Positions 34,051 through 42,971 of a DNA stretch of 64,000 bases are shown one piece after another. Position 1 is the first letter of the stretch; each line of letters starts with the position of its first letter. Position numbers and translations under genes: made by a program. Source of the DNA: TMP-7 sp038212445 (lineage in GTDB: Bacteria; Acidobacteriota; Terriglobia; Bryobacterales; Bryobacteraceae); assembly GCA_038212445.1 (NCBI GenBank), contig JBBQUM010000004.1, positions 1 to 64,000 on the forward strand, read 5' to 3'. The notes beneath the pieces were generated by a model. It was not told where the DNA came from. It ran no database searches and saw only the letters and a list, made by a program, of their open reading frames with translations.

Positions 34051-35141
34051 CAGATCACCTCGATTTCAGCGTCCAGCGCACCGGCCGCTTTAAGACCTTG
34101 AATCACGGCAATAATGTCACGGGCAGTAGAACCAATCGCCGTTAAGGCCCGGACAAGATCCTCAACGTTAGCTCCCGGCTCGAGCATAATACTGCGAGCC
34201 TTATCTTCTTTCACGGCGGTTGTGGTTTGCGGGGTAACGGCGGTGGTTCCGTTTGAGAGCGGGCCTGGCTGAGAGACGACAGGGTTGGTGCGAATCTCGA
34301 CGGTGAGTCCGCCGTGCAGAATGGCAGCGGGCCGGATGCGAGCGTCTTTACCCATGACAATCGTACCCGTGCGTTCGTTGATTACCACTCGAGTGATGAT
34401 ATCTGCGTCGACCGTCAGGCTCTCAATCTCTGAGAGGAACTCCACGTGACGGGAAGCGAACGATTTTGGTTCGTCGATCAAGACGAGGGCGGAATTTTCC
34501 GCGTGCGCCACCGGGGCGCCTGCCTCCGGGAACTTTCGATTGATGGCTTCGACGATTCGGGCAGCCGTAGTGAAATCGGCGCGACGTAGTTGAAGTTTGA
34601 CGAGCGCGGACGGAGGAACCGAAGGCGGCGCCAGTTCGACAATGGCGCCTCCAGGTAGACGCCCCACCGTCGGATGATTCGTCATTTGGCTTGTGCCGCC
34701 CCGTCCCACGGCGAATCCCCCTGTTACCACGCCTCCCTGGGCCACCGCATAGACCTGGCCGTCGGCGGCCTTGAGTGGGGTGAGCACTAACGTTCCGCCC
34801 TGCAGATTCGCGGCATCACCGAGGGCTGAAGCCGTGATATCGATGCGCGTCCCGGGCTGGGCGTAGGCCGGGAGATTGGCGGTGACGATGACGGCAGCCG
34901 TATTCCGTACTAGCAGGGCGGATGCCGATACCGACACGCCCATGCGCTCAAGCATATTGGTGAGACTCTGAGCCGAGAAGACAGTCTGACGCTTGTCGCC
35001 AGTACCGTTCAGACCCACAACCAGCCCGTAACCCACCAGTTGGTTGTCTCGAACGCCTTCGAAGGATACAAGTTCCTTCAGCCGTGTGGCGCCTTGTGCA
35101 TTCAGCATCAGGAAGAGTAGCGCGGTGGCAGTGTGTTTCAT
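34050..35141 (-). CDS. flgI: Flagellar P-ring protein FlgI
   Basis: Forms the periplasmic P-ring bushing around the rod. The 363-residue length is normal. It has a signal peptide (MKHTATALLFLMLNAQGA), the conserved start RLKELVSFEGVRDNQLVGYG, then GLVVGLNGTGDK and the end region VEDLVRALTAIGSTARDIIA. It lies five bases after flgH. Confidence 0.96.
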   Translation of the reverse strand: MKHTATALLFLMLNAQGATRLKELVSFEGVRDNQLVGYGLVVGLNGTGDKRQTVFSAQSLTNMLERMGVSVSASALLVRNTAAVIVTANLPAYAQPGTRIDITASALGDAANLQGGTLVLTPLKAADGQVYAVAQGGVVTGGFAVGRGGTSQMTNHPTVGRLPGGAIVELAPPSVPPSALVKLQLRRADFTTAARIVEAINRKFPEAGAPVAHAENSALVLIDEPKSFASRHVEFLSEIESLTVDADIITRVVINERTGTIVMGKDARIRPAAILHGGLTVEIRTNPVVSQPGPLSNGTTAVTPQTTTAVKEDKARSIMLEPGANVEDLVRALTAIGSTARDIIAVIQGLKAAGALDAEIEVI

Positions 35142-35146
35142 GTGGA

Positions 35147-35863
35147 TTAGAAAGGCAAGAGTCCAAGCAGAATGCGGTATAGGATAAAAGGCCTGCGAAC
35201 GGAATCGTTCACAACGCCTTTTCCATTAACCTTGATTTCAAGGTTTGCCAAGCGGTCGGAGGCAACGGTATTCACAGCGCTGAGGTCCTGCGTTCTGACG
35301 ATGCCACGTACGCTCACCCACTGCTTCTCGGAGTTCACCATGATCTCCTTGATGCCTTCCACCACGAGATTTCCGTTGGGCAGAACATGGGTAACGCGCG
35401 CGGAGAGCGTCGTTGTAAGGGTGCTGTCGCGGCTGGTGGTTCCCTGCCCCTGCAATTGTTGATTTCCGGTGGTGCCTACCAGGTTTGGAAGAGCGCCAGT
35501 GGCTTTGAGGGGGCCCAGCATGGACTGCACGCCGGCCGTGGCTGCAGATTTCCGCGTGGTATTGGTGGTTCCGGTAGCAATCGCCGATGCTTTGTCGGAG
35601 ACCAGAATGGTAACGATGTCGTCGAGCTGTCCGGCTCGAACATCGCGGTAGGCGTCGCCCAGGCGTGACCCCGCTGAGTACAGGGATCCGGGAGAAACTA
35701 CGCTGCCGGCCCCGGCTTCACGCTTCTTGACCTCGGCAAGATAGCGGTCGAGCGGTGAGTCTTCCGCGGCGTGGGTCGATTTTTTACTCGGGATTCGCCC
35801 GGCGGCGATCGGCGTCACCGACAGCGCTAACAGGAGCAGTACGCTTGTTCTGCAGGGCATCAA
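35147..35863 (-). CDS. flgH: Flagellar L-ring protein FlgH
   Basis: Forms the outer-membrane L-ring. The 238-residue protein has a signal peptide (RTSVLLLLALSVTPIAAG) and conserved parts SLYSAGSRLGDAYRDVRAGQ, DIVTILVSDKASA and LPNGNLVVEGIKEI. FlgH is usually a lipoprotein, but here there is no cysteine after the signal; the only cysteine is at residue 4. Its first 80 bases overlap the end of flgA in another frame. Confidence 0.93.
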   Translation of the reverse strand: MMPCRTSVLLLLALSVTPIAAGRIPSKKSTHAAEDSPLDRYLAEVKKREAGAGSVVSPGSLYSAGSRLGDAYRDVRAGQLDDIVTILVSDKASAIATGTTNTTRKSAATAGVQSMLGPLKATGALPNLVGTTGNQQLQGQGTTSRDSTLTTTLSARVTHVLPNGNLVVEGIKEIMVNSEKQWVSVRGIVRTQDLSAVNTVASDRLANLEIKVNGKGVVNDSVRRPFILYRILLGLLPF

Positions 35864-36725
35864 TCAATACCTTTCCTTTGGCCGCGACGCGGCCCTTCAT
35901 ACGCCGGCCAAGTTGCGGGTCGACAATCAGGATTGAATCATTCAGCCGTCCGCCGTTTTCGGCGTTGGCGTCAAACCGGATAGAGATGCTCCCGCTCACC
36001 ACCTCCGCCTGCACCATCTCGCCTTTCGCAATTAAAAGCGGATCTCCGAACCAGGCTGGGGAGAGTTCCTGGGCGGCAGGGATCAGACGGCGTGACGACC
36101 GTCCGATGTAGATGGCGGCGTCCGCGACAACCTGCGCGAGCGCTGGAAATCGGGAGCCCGTGCATGTCCGAATCTGATCAGCGGTAATCGCAACGCCGGG
36201 ACTCAGCGGCACCACCGCCTCTATCCACTGCTGTTTTTCGGTGAGTAGAACCGAGGCCCAGACGCTGAGGCTCTTGTGACCGTCGAAACGCAGCCGTCCC
36301 CGCCAGATCACCGGCGCGAGGAGGGCGTTGAGCGACGGCCGGGAAAGTCCGACGATTGGGAACTCGAGGTCCCCGTGCGGTACGGGAGATTTGAGATAGT
36401 CGACGATTTGAATATCAATCTTGCGGGTACCGAAAGCTTCCTTCATCGCAGATTGAAGCGCATCGACGGCCAGCAGACTGCCCGCGCGCTCAAAGCAGAG
36501 CGTCCCTTCGACGGTTCCATATTTTGATAGCTCGCGGGGTGTCAGGACGCGGCGCACTCCGGGAGCGGGAGCAAATGCTATTTCCGCATCGTCTGGCGTG
36601 CCGGCGAAGGCAGTCGAGGCCGCCTTCAAATCGCGACCAAATATGCGCTCGTTGTCGACGGTGGAACACTGGCCTGCAATAGCGGCAGTCCCGAGCAGCG
36701 CAAGAGAACACAGCAACCAGGTCAT
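35784..36725 (-). CDS. flgA: Flagellar P-ring assembly chaperone FlgA
   Basis: FlgA helps FlgI assemble in the periplasm. The 313-residue protein has a signal peptide (WLLCSLALLGTAAIAG), a poorly conserved middle, and a SAF-like domain (about 185-290) with SPGVAITADQIRTCTG and a typical ending DPQLGRRMKGRVAAKGKVLI. A basic tail of about 20 residues after that is encoded in the overlap with flgH. Overlaps flgG by ATGA. Confidence 0.87.
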   Translation of the reverse strand: MTWLLCSLALLGTAAIAGQCSTVDNERIFGRDLKAASTAFAGTPDDAEIAFAPAPGVRRVLTPRELSKYGTVEGTLCFERAGSLLAVDALQSAMKEAFGTRKIDIQIVDYLKSPVPHGDLEFPIVGLSRPSLNALLAPVIWRGRLRFDGHKSLSVWASVLLTEKQQWIEAVVPLSPGVAITADQIRTCTGSRFPALAQVVADAAIYIGRSSRRLIPAAQELSPAWFGDPLLIAKGEMVQAEVVSGSISIRFDANAENGGRLNDSILIVDPQLGRRMKGRVAAKGKVLIDALQNKRTAPVSAVGDADRRRANPE

Positions 36726-37513
36726 CGGGTGAGATTGTTCACCTGGCTGTACATTTCATCGGCCGCCTTCACCACTTTGGTATTTGCCTCATAGGCCCGC
36801 TGGCTCACGATCATATTTATGAATTCTTCGACAACGCTGACATTAGACTGTTCCAGATATCCCTGCATCAACGATCCGAGCCCTTCCTGACCGCCCGGGT
36901 TGCCCACTTGCGGTTCTCCGCTCGCGTCAGTGGGTGTGAACAGGCTGTTGCCGATACTGTTCATGCCGGCAGGATTGGTGAAATTGGCTAACTGAATCTG
37001 ACCGGCGACCTGGGCCGCGTTCTGGCCCGGTTGCGTGTAGCTGACGGTCCCGTCGGCGGCAATCGTGATCGCCTGCGCTTGCGCGGGTATCGTGATCTGC
37101 GGTTCCAGCGCGTCACCTTGACTGGTGACCACATTGCCGTCCTTGTCCACCTGAAAGGCACCCGAGCGCGTGTACGCGAGTTCCCCATTCGGCCGCCGTA
37201 CCTGGAAGAATCCTTTACCCTGGATCACGATATCCAGAGGATTGTCGGTGGACTGAAAATTCCCCTGCTGAAAAATGATCTCGTTAGCCGAGGGACGTGT
37301 TCCGAGACCGATCTGAAGGCCGGCCGGAACGACAGTCTGCGCCCCTGCGGCGGCTCCAGGCTGAATGAAATTCTGGTATAGCAAATCTTGAAACTGGGCG
37401 CGCCGCATCTTGAAGCCGGTGGTGTTGGCGTTTGCAAGATTGTTGGCGATGTTATCTACGTTCATCTGCTGCGCGACCAATCCGCTGCCCGCGCTATAGA
37501 GAGCTCGAATCAT
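36722..37513 (-). CDS. flgG: Flagellar distal rod protein FlgG
   Basis: The distal rod subunit, exported by the flagellar type III system. It begins MIRALYSAGSGLVAQQMNVD with NIANNLANANTTGFK, the rod/hook N-terminal motif, and ends with the matching helix EFINMIVSQRAYEANTKVVK (about 238-257). The length, 263 residues, is normal for FlgG. Second gene of the leftward operon. Confidence 0.96.
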   Translation of the reverse strand: MIRALYSAGSGLVAQQMNVDNIANNLANANTTGFKMRRAQFQDLLYQNFIQPGAAAGAQTVVPAGLQIGLGTRPSANEIIFQQGNFQSTDNPLDIVIQGKGFFQVRRPNGELAYTRSGAFQVDKDGNVVTSQGDALEPQITIPAQAQAITIAADGTVSYTQPGQNAAQVAGQIQLANFTNPAGMNSIGNSLFTPTDASGEPQVGNPGGQEGLGSLMQGYLEQSNVSVVEEFINMIVSQRAYEANTKVVKAADEMYSQVNNLTR

Positions 37514-37528
37514 GGTGATCTCCTGTCC

Positions 37529-38263
37529 TCAATTGACCTTGGCTACTTCCTCGATGCTGCGGCGATTCATGTCCGCGCCCAAGGAGATGGCCTTTTGCAA
37601 CATTTCAAACTGCCGCATTACGCTTACCAGCCGGACCGCAGCCTCGGCCACTGGAACATTGGAATTCTCGACGACGCCCTGATGGATCTCGGTGGACGTC
37701 GAGGTCTTGGGAAGGCCGTTGTCCATCCATTGAAAATACGAACTGCCGCGCTTTTCCAACGCATTGGTATTGTCCATTTCGAAGGTCTCGATTTGACCGA
37801 GTTCCTGGCTGTCCTGACGAATCATTCCGTCGGGACCAATATCCACGGCGCGCGCGGGATCGAGCTTGAGCGGTTGATTGTTCGGCGTCTTGACTCGCAG
37901 CTTGCTGCCGTCTTGAGAAATGATCTGCCCGTCCGGGCTGAGCCGAAAATTGCCGTTACGTGTATATAAAGGTCCGGTTGGCGAGTCGAGAGCGAAGAGT
38001 CCCGTGCCCGAGACAGCCAGATCGAGCGGGTTGCCGCTCGCGAGCAGTGTGCCTTGCGAAAAATCGGTCCAGTGCTTTTCCACCACCGGGGAAAGATCCG
38101 GGTCGATGTTCTGCGCAGCCTGCTCGGAGACATACACGCCATAGAATTCGCGATCCGCTTTGAAGCCAACGGTGCCGCTGTTGGCGACGTTGTTGGCGAG
38201 CATATCGAGCGAATCCATGCGCGCTCGCATTCCGCTTGCCGCCGCTGTTAAGAGTGGGTCCAT
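37529..38263 (-). CDS. flgF: Flagellar proximal rod protein FlgF
   Basis: A 244-residue rod protein. It starts MDPLLTAAASGMRARMDSLD with MLANNVANSGTVGFKAD, has the central FlgE/F/G signature ALDSPTGPLYTRNGNFRL, and ends AAVRLVSVMRQFEMLQKA. The upstream in-frame extension of about 64 codons is not rod-like and is dropped. First gene of the leftward rod/ring operon; flgG follows 15 bases later. Confidence 0.9.
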   Translation of the reverse strand: MDPLLTAAASGMRARMDSLDMLANNVANSGTVGFKADREFYGVYVSEQAAQNIDPDLSPVVEKHWTDFSQGTLLASGNPLDLAVSGTGLFALDSPTGPLYTRNGNFRLSPDGQIISQDGSKLRVKTPNNQPLKLDPARAVDIGPDGMIRQDSQELGQIETFEMDNTNALEKRGSSYFQWMDNGLPKTSTSTEIHQGVVENSNVPVAEAAVRLVSVMRQFEMLQKAISLGADMNRRSIEEVAKVN

Positions 38264-38280
38264 ATCGTTGACCTGATCCA

Positions 38281-38297
38281 ATGCAACTCGACAGCCA
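38281..38297 (-). promoter_or_regulatory. Sigma-54-like promoter ahead of flgF
   Basis: On the minus strand TGGCTG, five bases, then TTGCAT match the -24/-12 consensus, with GG and GC ten bases apart. The predicted start point is only about eight bases before the flgF ATG, leaving no room for a ribosome-binding site, so this is a candidate only. Confidence 0.35.
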
Positions 38298-38431
38298 GCC
38301 TTTTCGCTGGAAATCCAGCAGTTAACCAGTCGTACCGTTCCCAAAGTGACAACATCATGCCGTTTTGAACCGTGCGCCGGGATATTGTCGTTCTGACCGA
38401 TGCCAAGCGATTGATTAGATGTCATGCCGTC

Positions 38432-38448
38432 TTGGCAGGTGGTGTGCG
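38432..38448 (+). promoter_or_regulatory. Weak sigma-54-like site ahead of fliK
   Basis: TTGGCAG followed by GTGCG keeps the GG-N10-GC spacing, but the -12 box departs from TTGC. As on the other side of this divergent gap, the predicted start point lies only about eight bases before the gene start. Confidence 0.25.
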
Positions 38449-38466
38449 CAAGCAAAAGGCGTGAGC

Positions 38467-39927
38467 ATGACAGTCATTCCCGCTGCGATGGCCAACCTGG
38501 TGGGCGCGACGGGCCAAGCGACGACACTAACAACGCCCGGCGCAGAGTCCGCGCAAGATTTCCTTCAAATCGTCGAGGCGTTAATAGGATCAGGAGCCGG
38601 TGCGGCGCCGAGCGGACTGGAAAAGGACGCCCCCGGCGTCACTAAGCCGAAGGCTGAACGGAAGGACGATGAGCCAGCGGAAAAGAAAGCTCAGGACAGT
38701 CCGGAGAACGTACCGATCCTCACAGCGATCCTCCCGCAAATACTGCCCCCTACGCCTAGACTTGTCCTTTCGTTAGACGCACCGGCCGCAGCGGACGGCG
38801 GAAAGGTAGTTGCGGAAGCCGCAGCGGGCGCGGTCCCAACACACGAGCCTTTGCAGGAGAAGAACACTCCTGGAAGTAAGTTCCCTGCACAGCCGGCGGG
38901 AGTTCTTTTGGCACCTCAACTGGCGCTCCACGCAGTGATCCGGGCGAAGAGTCCTGAGCCTCCTCCCGGTGGCAGCATTCCACCCGCGCCCAGTCCGCGG
39001 GTACCAACGAGGTTAGAAACGCCCGCGACGCTCCCAGAGGCGATAGAAGTTTCAATTTCATCTGTTTCCGCCGGTACAAGTCCTGAATTGCCGCGCCCCA
39101 CTGATACTAGAGCCGCGGGCCGCGCGACTGCTGCCACTTCGCCGCTTGCCTCCGAACTGACTGTTACGCCTCCTGCGGACGGCCCGCGTCCCCAAGCAGA
39201 CCAACAACACGCTCACGATCACGAAGCGCCAGACAAGACTCCTTTACCAGACAGGACTCCTTTAAAGGTGGCAGTGGAGGCCGCACCCGCTCGCTCCAGT
39301 AATTCGGACGCAGCAGCCACTGAAGAGCAACCGCCAATCGACGCGCCGCGCATCACCGTTCCATTCCAGACGCCCTTAGCTGGACCGGCGGTTGACGGGG
39401 AACGTGCTCGGCCGGCGGGTTTGGAGAGGTCGTCCGATCGTTCTTTGCCGGTTAGGGAATCGGTCCCTGTCGAATCCGTGGCCCCTCGAAGCTCGGCGCC
39501 CTTGCGGGAAATCTCTCTGCGTATCCCGGACACACCGACCTCCAACGTCGACCTGCACCTGATTGAGCGTGGTGGCCGGGTGATCGTCGACGTCCGCAGC
39601 TCGGACCCTGGGCTTACACAGGCACTGCGAACTCACTCCGACCAGCTCGCCCGTCAGTTGGACGCCACCGGATTCAAGGTGGAGCACCTGAATGCAGGGG
39701 AGCATGTCACCGCTGTCCGCAGTACAGAGATGAGCGGACTCGACTCGGGCTCGGAGGCAGGCAATAAGGGTGGCGCACAAGGCGGCGACCGCAGCCCGCG
39801 TCAGCCACTGGATCAAGACGGACGCCAACAAAGACGGTCGCAGCAAACCTGGGCCGACTACGTCGACGACAAGATAAACGAACCCATTCCACAGAATTCA
39901 AGGAGACTCCAATGGCCAGCGCGATAA
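38467..39927 (+). CDS. fliK: Flagellar hook-length control protein FliK (putative)
   Basis: A 486-residue protein with a long Pro/Ala/Thr-rich, low-complexity body, as FliK has as the molecular ruler of the hook. The C-terminal part (about 345-420) resembles the Flg_hook domain: LREISLRIPDTPTSNVDLHL, RVIVDVRSSDPGLTQALRTH and LARQLDATGFKVEHLN. It is directly ahead of flgD and flgE, the usual place for fliK. Identification relies on position and that C-terminal pattern. The start at MTVIPAAMAN follows a weak AAGG-like site. A tandem repeat of TPLPDRTPLK type lies in the middle. Confidence 0.75.
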   Translation: MTVIPAAMANLVGATGQATTLTTPGAESAQDFLQIVEALIGSGAGAAPSGLEKDAPGVTKPKAERKDDEPAEKKAQDSPENVPILTAILPQILPPTPRLVLSLDAPAAADGGKVVAEAAAGAVPTHEPLQEKNTPGSKFPAQPAGVLLAPQLALHAVIRAKSPEPPPGGSIPPAPSPRVPTRLETPATLPEAIEVSISSVSAGTSPELPRPTDTRAAGRATAATSPLASELTVTPPADGPRPQADQQHAHDHEAPDKTPLPDRTPLKVAVEAAPARSSNSDAAATEEQPPIDAPRITVPFQTPLAGPAVDGERARPAGLERSSDRSLPVRESVPVESVAPRSSAPLREISLRIPDTPTSNVDLHLIERGGRVIVDVRSSDPGLTQALRTHSDQLARQLDATGFKVEHLNAGEHVTAVRSTEMSGLDSGSEAGNKGGAQGGDRSPRQPLDQDGRQQRRSQQTWADYVDDKINEPIPQNSRRLQWPAR

Positions 39928-40211
39928 GCGGCTTCAGTGCGGCAGCGGCCGCCGCCGACACGACCAATACAGCTACCCCCGCCAAGTCTACCGGCATCGA
40001 TAGCCTCGGTAATACCAATACCTTCCTGCAACTCCTGATTGCGCAGATTCGCAATCAGAACCCGCTCAGCCCGAGCGACGGAACTCAGTTCGTTGCGCAA
40101 CTGGCGCAGTTCAGTTCACTTGAACAGAACGTGCAGATGCGAACGGACCTGGATTCAATCAAAGCCACGATAGAAAAGCTACTGCCCACCGATACAACTA
40201 CAGGCTCATAA
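39912..40211 (+). CDS. flgD: Flagellar hook capping protein FlgD (short form)
   Basis: The 99-residue protein has the conserved FlgD N-terminal scaffold part, NTFLQLLIAQIRNQNPLSPS then GTQFVAQLAQFSSLEQNVQM. It lacks the Ig-like/tudor C-terminal domains of the 220-residue enterobacterial protein; short forms are known in other phyla. AAGGAG precedes the ATG. It overlaps the fliK end by 16 bases and is followed by flgE. Confidence 0.88.
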   Translation: MASAISGFSAAAAAADTTNTATPAKSTGIDSLGNTNTFLQLLIAQIRNQNPLSPSDGTQFVAQLAQFSSLEQNVQMRTDLDSIKATIEKLLPTDTTTGS

Positions 40212-40222
40212 CAAAGGACCCC

Positions 40223-41464
40223 ATGATTACCTCATTTTCGACGGCTCTTTCAGCGCTAAGCGCTCAAGCTACGGCGATTGACGTTGTCGGCAATAACCTT
40301 GCCAACCTGAATACGCCCGGCTTCAAGACGAGCGTGGTATCGTTCCATGACCTGGTGACTCAATCTCTTGGAGCAGGTCTGGGAGAAACGCAGGTTGGAT
40401 TCGGAGTAGGCCGCCCAATCACGCTCCGTCAATTCACCCAGGGCGCCATCCAGACGACTGCGGGTCCTCTCGATGCGGCAATCCAGGGCGATGGATTGTT
40501 TGTCGCTAAAGATCTCGGCGGCGCGACGGTCTATACTCGTGGCGGCAATTTCATGGTGGACCAGGGTGGAAATCTAACGACGTCCACAGGTGAGAAGTTG
40601 CAGGGCTGGACTGCAAGTGATGCTACCGGGATTGTGGACACAAACGCCACGATCGGCGACATTGTCGTACCAGTTGGAACTCTTAAAGAGCCAGTGGCAA
40701 CGACGGGCATGAGCCTGAACATGAATCTCAACGCATCAGGCCCTGCAACCGATACATTTTCGACATCGCTTGAAGTGTACGATTCACTGGGCAACTCGCA
40801 TGTCGTGAAGTTCAACTTTTCGAAGGGCACGAATGCCAATGAATGGAATTATTCGATCTCGGTTCCAGACGCCGACCTCACCAGCGCCTTCACCCCCGTA
40901 ACCGGAACCCTGACTTTCGACCCGAGCGGGCGTTTGACTATCCCGGCTCCCACCGATCCGGCCCCTGCGATTGCAGTAACTGGACTCGCGGACGGCGCCG
41001 CCGATATGACGGTCAACTGGAATTTGTTCGACCAACAAGTCGCCCGGCTTACCCAGTACTCGCAGACGTCAGCGGTCTCAGCCGTTGCCCAGGACGGGTC
41101 GCCAGCTGCGAACCTAATCCGAGTCGGCCTGTCAGACGGAGGAAAGATCCTTGCTCAATACTCGAACGGACAGCAGACTGTTGTCGGACAGTTGGCCATG
41201 GCACTTGTTCGCAATCCCGATTCACTCATCGCGGTTGGGAACAACAACTACGGATTGAGCGCTCGCAGCGCCCTGCCGGCTATCGGCTTGCCAAACTCCG
41301 GTGGGCGGGGAAGCGTGATTGGAGGAGCGGTGGAAGCGTCGACAGTGGATATCGCGAAGGAATTTACGAATCTGATTGTGCTCCAGCGCGGGTATCAGGC
41401 CAACGCACGCGTGGTTACCGCGGTTGACGAACTCAGCCAGGAAACCATCAACCTAAAGCGGTAA
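40223..41464 (+). CDS. flgE: Flagellar hook protein FlgE
   Basis: The 413-residue hook subunit begins MITSFSTALSALSAQATAID with VVGNNLANLNTPGFKTSVVS, contains the flagellar hook D2-like region (about 170-300, with TFSTSLEVYDSLGNSHVVKF), and ends FTNLIVLQRGYQANARVVTA. Length and both terminal helices are as expected for FlgE. Exported by the flagellar type III system. Confidence 0.95.
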   Translation: MITSFSTALSALSAQATAIDVVGNNLANLNTPGFKTSVVSFHDLVTQSLGAGLGETQVGFGVGRPITLRQFTQGAIQTTAGPLDAAIQGDGLFVAKDLGGATVYTRGGNFMVDQGGNLTTSTGEKLQGWTASDATGIVDTNATIGDIVVPVGTLKEPVATTGMSLNMNLNASGPATDTFSTSLEVYDSLGNSHVVKFNFSKGTNANEWNYSISVPDADLTSAFTPVTGTLTFDPSGRLTIPAPTDPAPAIAVTGLADGAADMTVNWNLFDQQVARLTQYSQTSAVSAVAQDGSPAANLIRVGLSDGGKILAQYSNGQQTVVGQLAMALVRNPDSLIAVGNNNYGLSARSALPAIGLPNSGGRGSVIGGAVEASTVDIAKEFTNLIVLQRGYQANARVVTAVDELSQETINLKR

Positions 41465-41470
41465 GACCTC

Positions 41471-41719
41471 ATGACAGCGCTTGAAAAAGTGGCTCACATC
41501 GCCGATGTACCGATTTCGGTTGAAGTATGTCTAGACCGCAGAATCATGACCTTACGGGAGATTCTGGAGCTCGAGAACGGTGCGGTGATTAAAATGTCCC
41601 GGTCCGCCGGAGAGAACATCGACGTTCTGGTTGGCAGTGACGTCATCGGTTACGGCGAGATCGTAATCATCGAAGACACCGTCGGCGTTAGAATCACGGA
41701 TTTTCTTAGCGAGGAATAG
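41471..41719 (+). CDS. fliN: FliN/SpoA-domain flagellar motor switch protein (first copy)
   Basis: An 82-residue protein that is almost entirely one SpoA (FliN C-terminal) domain: VEVCLDRRIMTLREILELEN, GAVIKMSRSAGENIDVLVG and GYGEIVIIEDTVGVRITDFL. FliN is part of the C-ring and docks the export ATPase complex. It is six bases after flgE and just before fliO-fliP, the normal place for fliN. A second SpoA protein is encoded further on. Confidence 0.85.
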   Translation: MTALEKVAHIADVPISVEVCLDRRIMTLREILELENGAVIKMSRSAGENIDVLVGSDVIGYGEIVIIEDTVGVRITDFLSEE

Positions 41720-41741
41720 TCCGCGATTCCCACTAATACCT

Positions 41742-41993
41742 GTGGAGCTTATTTCACAGCTTTTGGCAGTGGTAGCGGTGCTGACGCTCGCGGCGGCGGC
41801 GGCATGGCTGCTGCGACGAGGCCGAGTTATGCCGTTCAGTCGTCTTGGAGGTGTCAAAGGATTGATTGAAGTCGTCGAGAAACGGGTGGTTACGCAGCAA
41901 CTCACGATTCACGTGATTCGGGTGGGAGCTACACAGTATGTCCTGGCTTCGAGCGGGACCAACGTCACGGTTCTGAAGGAAGAGCAGCGATGA
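41742..41993 (+). CDS. fliO: Flagellar biosynthesis protein FliO
   Basis: A small protein (83 residues, GTG start) with one N-terminal membrane helix (LLAVVAVLTLAAAAAWLL) and a cytoplasmic tail with EVVEKRVVTQQLTIHVIRVG, the pattern of FliO. FliO helps assemble the FliP-FliR export gate. The call relies on its place between fliN and fliP as well as the pattern. Overlaps fliP by ATGA. Confidence 0.8.
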   Translation: MELISQLLAVVAVLTLAAAAAWLLRRGRVMPFSRLGGVKGLIEVVEKRVVTQQLTIHVIRVGATQYVLASSGTNVTVLKEEQR

Positions 41994-42700
41994 GGCTATG
42001 GCTGGGAGTATTGCTTGCCGTGCCGGCCTTCGCGCAACCGGGAAGCTTGCTCAATCTCGGCGGCAAGAACGGACAGGTGGGAGTACCGCTGCAGATTGTG
42101 CTGCTCCTGACAGCGCTAACACTGCTGCCGGCGATCATCATGTCGGCCACACCGTTTCTCCGGATCATCGTGGTGCTCCACTTTCTCCGGCAGGCTCTCG
42201 GCACACAAACCAGTCCCTCTAATCAGGTCCTGATCGGACTGTCGCTCTTCCTCAGTCTGGTGATCATGCAGCCGGTGTTGAATCAGGTTTACACCGATGC
42301 GTGGCAGCCGCTGGAGAAAGGTGAGAAGACACTTGAGCAGTCGTGGGACGCCGCCTCGCCGCCCATCCGCGGGTTCCTCATCAAATACGCGCGGGAAAAG
42401 GATATCCGCCTGTTTCTCGAGATCTCGCACGCTGCACCGGTCTCCAATCCATCTGACGTCCCGATGAGCGCGCTGGTCCCGGCCTACGTGCTCTCCGAGC
42501 TTAAGACTTCCTTTCAGATCGGTGCAGTACTCTTTCTGCCCTTCCTGATCATCGACTTGATTGTGGCCTCAGTGACGCTGTCGGTTGGCATGGTACAGCT
42601 TCCGCCGGTGATGGTTTCGGCTCCCTTCAAGATCCTGCTGTTCGTCCTGGTGGATGGCTGGAACCTGGTCGTCGGTTCATTGGTAAGGAGCTTCAACTGA
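41990..42700 (+). CDS. fliP: Flagellar export gate protein FliP
   Basis: Core of the type III export gate. The 236-residue protein has a cleavable signal (LWLGVLLAVPAFA), membrane helices and the FliP signatures LLTALTLLPAIIMSATPFLR, IIVVLHFLRQALGTQTSPSN and the C-terminal MVQLPPVMVSAPFKILLFVL. Length is normal. Followed immediately by fliQ. Confidence 0.96.
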   Translation: MRLWLGVLLAVPAFAQPGSLLNLGGKNGQVGVPLQIVLLLTALTLLPAIIMSATPFLRIIVVLHFLRQALGTQTSPSNQVLIGLSLFLSLVIMQPVLNQVYTDAWQPLEKGEKTLEQSWDAASPPIRGFLIKYAREKDIRLFLEISHAAPVSNPSDVPMSALVPAYVLSELKTSFQIGAVLFLPFLIIDLIVASVTLSVGMVQLPPVMVSAPFKILLFVLVDGWNLVVGSLVRSFN

Positions 42701-42701
42701 A

Positions 42702-42971
42702 ATGACAACGGCGGCCGCCATCGATTTGTTTCGAGGTGTCTTCATGACAGCCTTTTGGGTCAGCCTGCCAATCCTCCTGATTGGTTTTGTGGTGGGTGTG
42801 GCGATCAGCCTGATCCAAATCATCACCTCGATGCAGGACGCGAGTTTCAGCACGGTACCTAGATTGGCCGCGTTCCTACTGGGGCTGTTGATCCTGCTCC
42901 CATGGATGCTCGGACGCATGATCTCCTACACCACCACCTTGTTCGGGGATTTCGCACGTTATGCCCATTGA
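42702..42971 (+). CDS. fliQ: Flagellar export gate protein FliQ
   Basis: An 89-residue protein with two membrane helices: VSLPILLIGFVVGVAISLIQ and FLLGLLILLPWMLGRMIS. The loop IITSMQDASFSTVPRLAAF is the FliQ signature. It forms the outer part of the export gate with FliP and FliR, and overlaps the start of fliR by 11 bases. Confidence 0.95.
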   Translation: MTTAAAIDLFRGVFMTAFWVSLPILLIGFVVGVAISLIQIITSMQDASFSTVPRLAAFLLGLLILLPWMLGRMISYTTTLFGDFARYAH

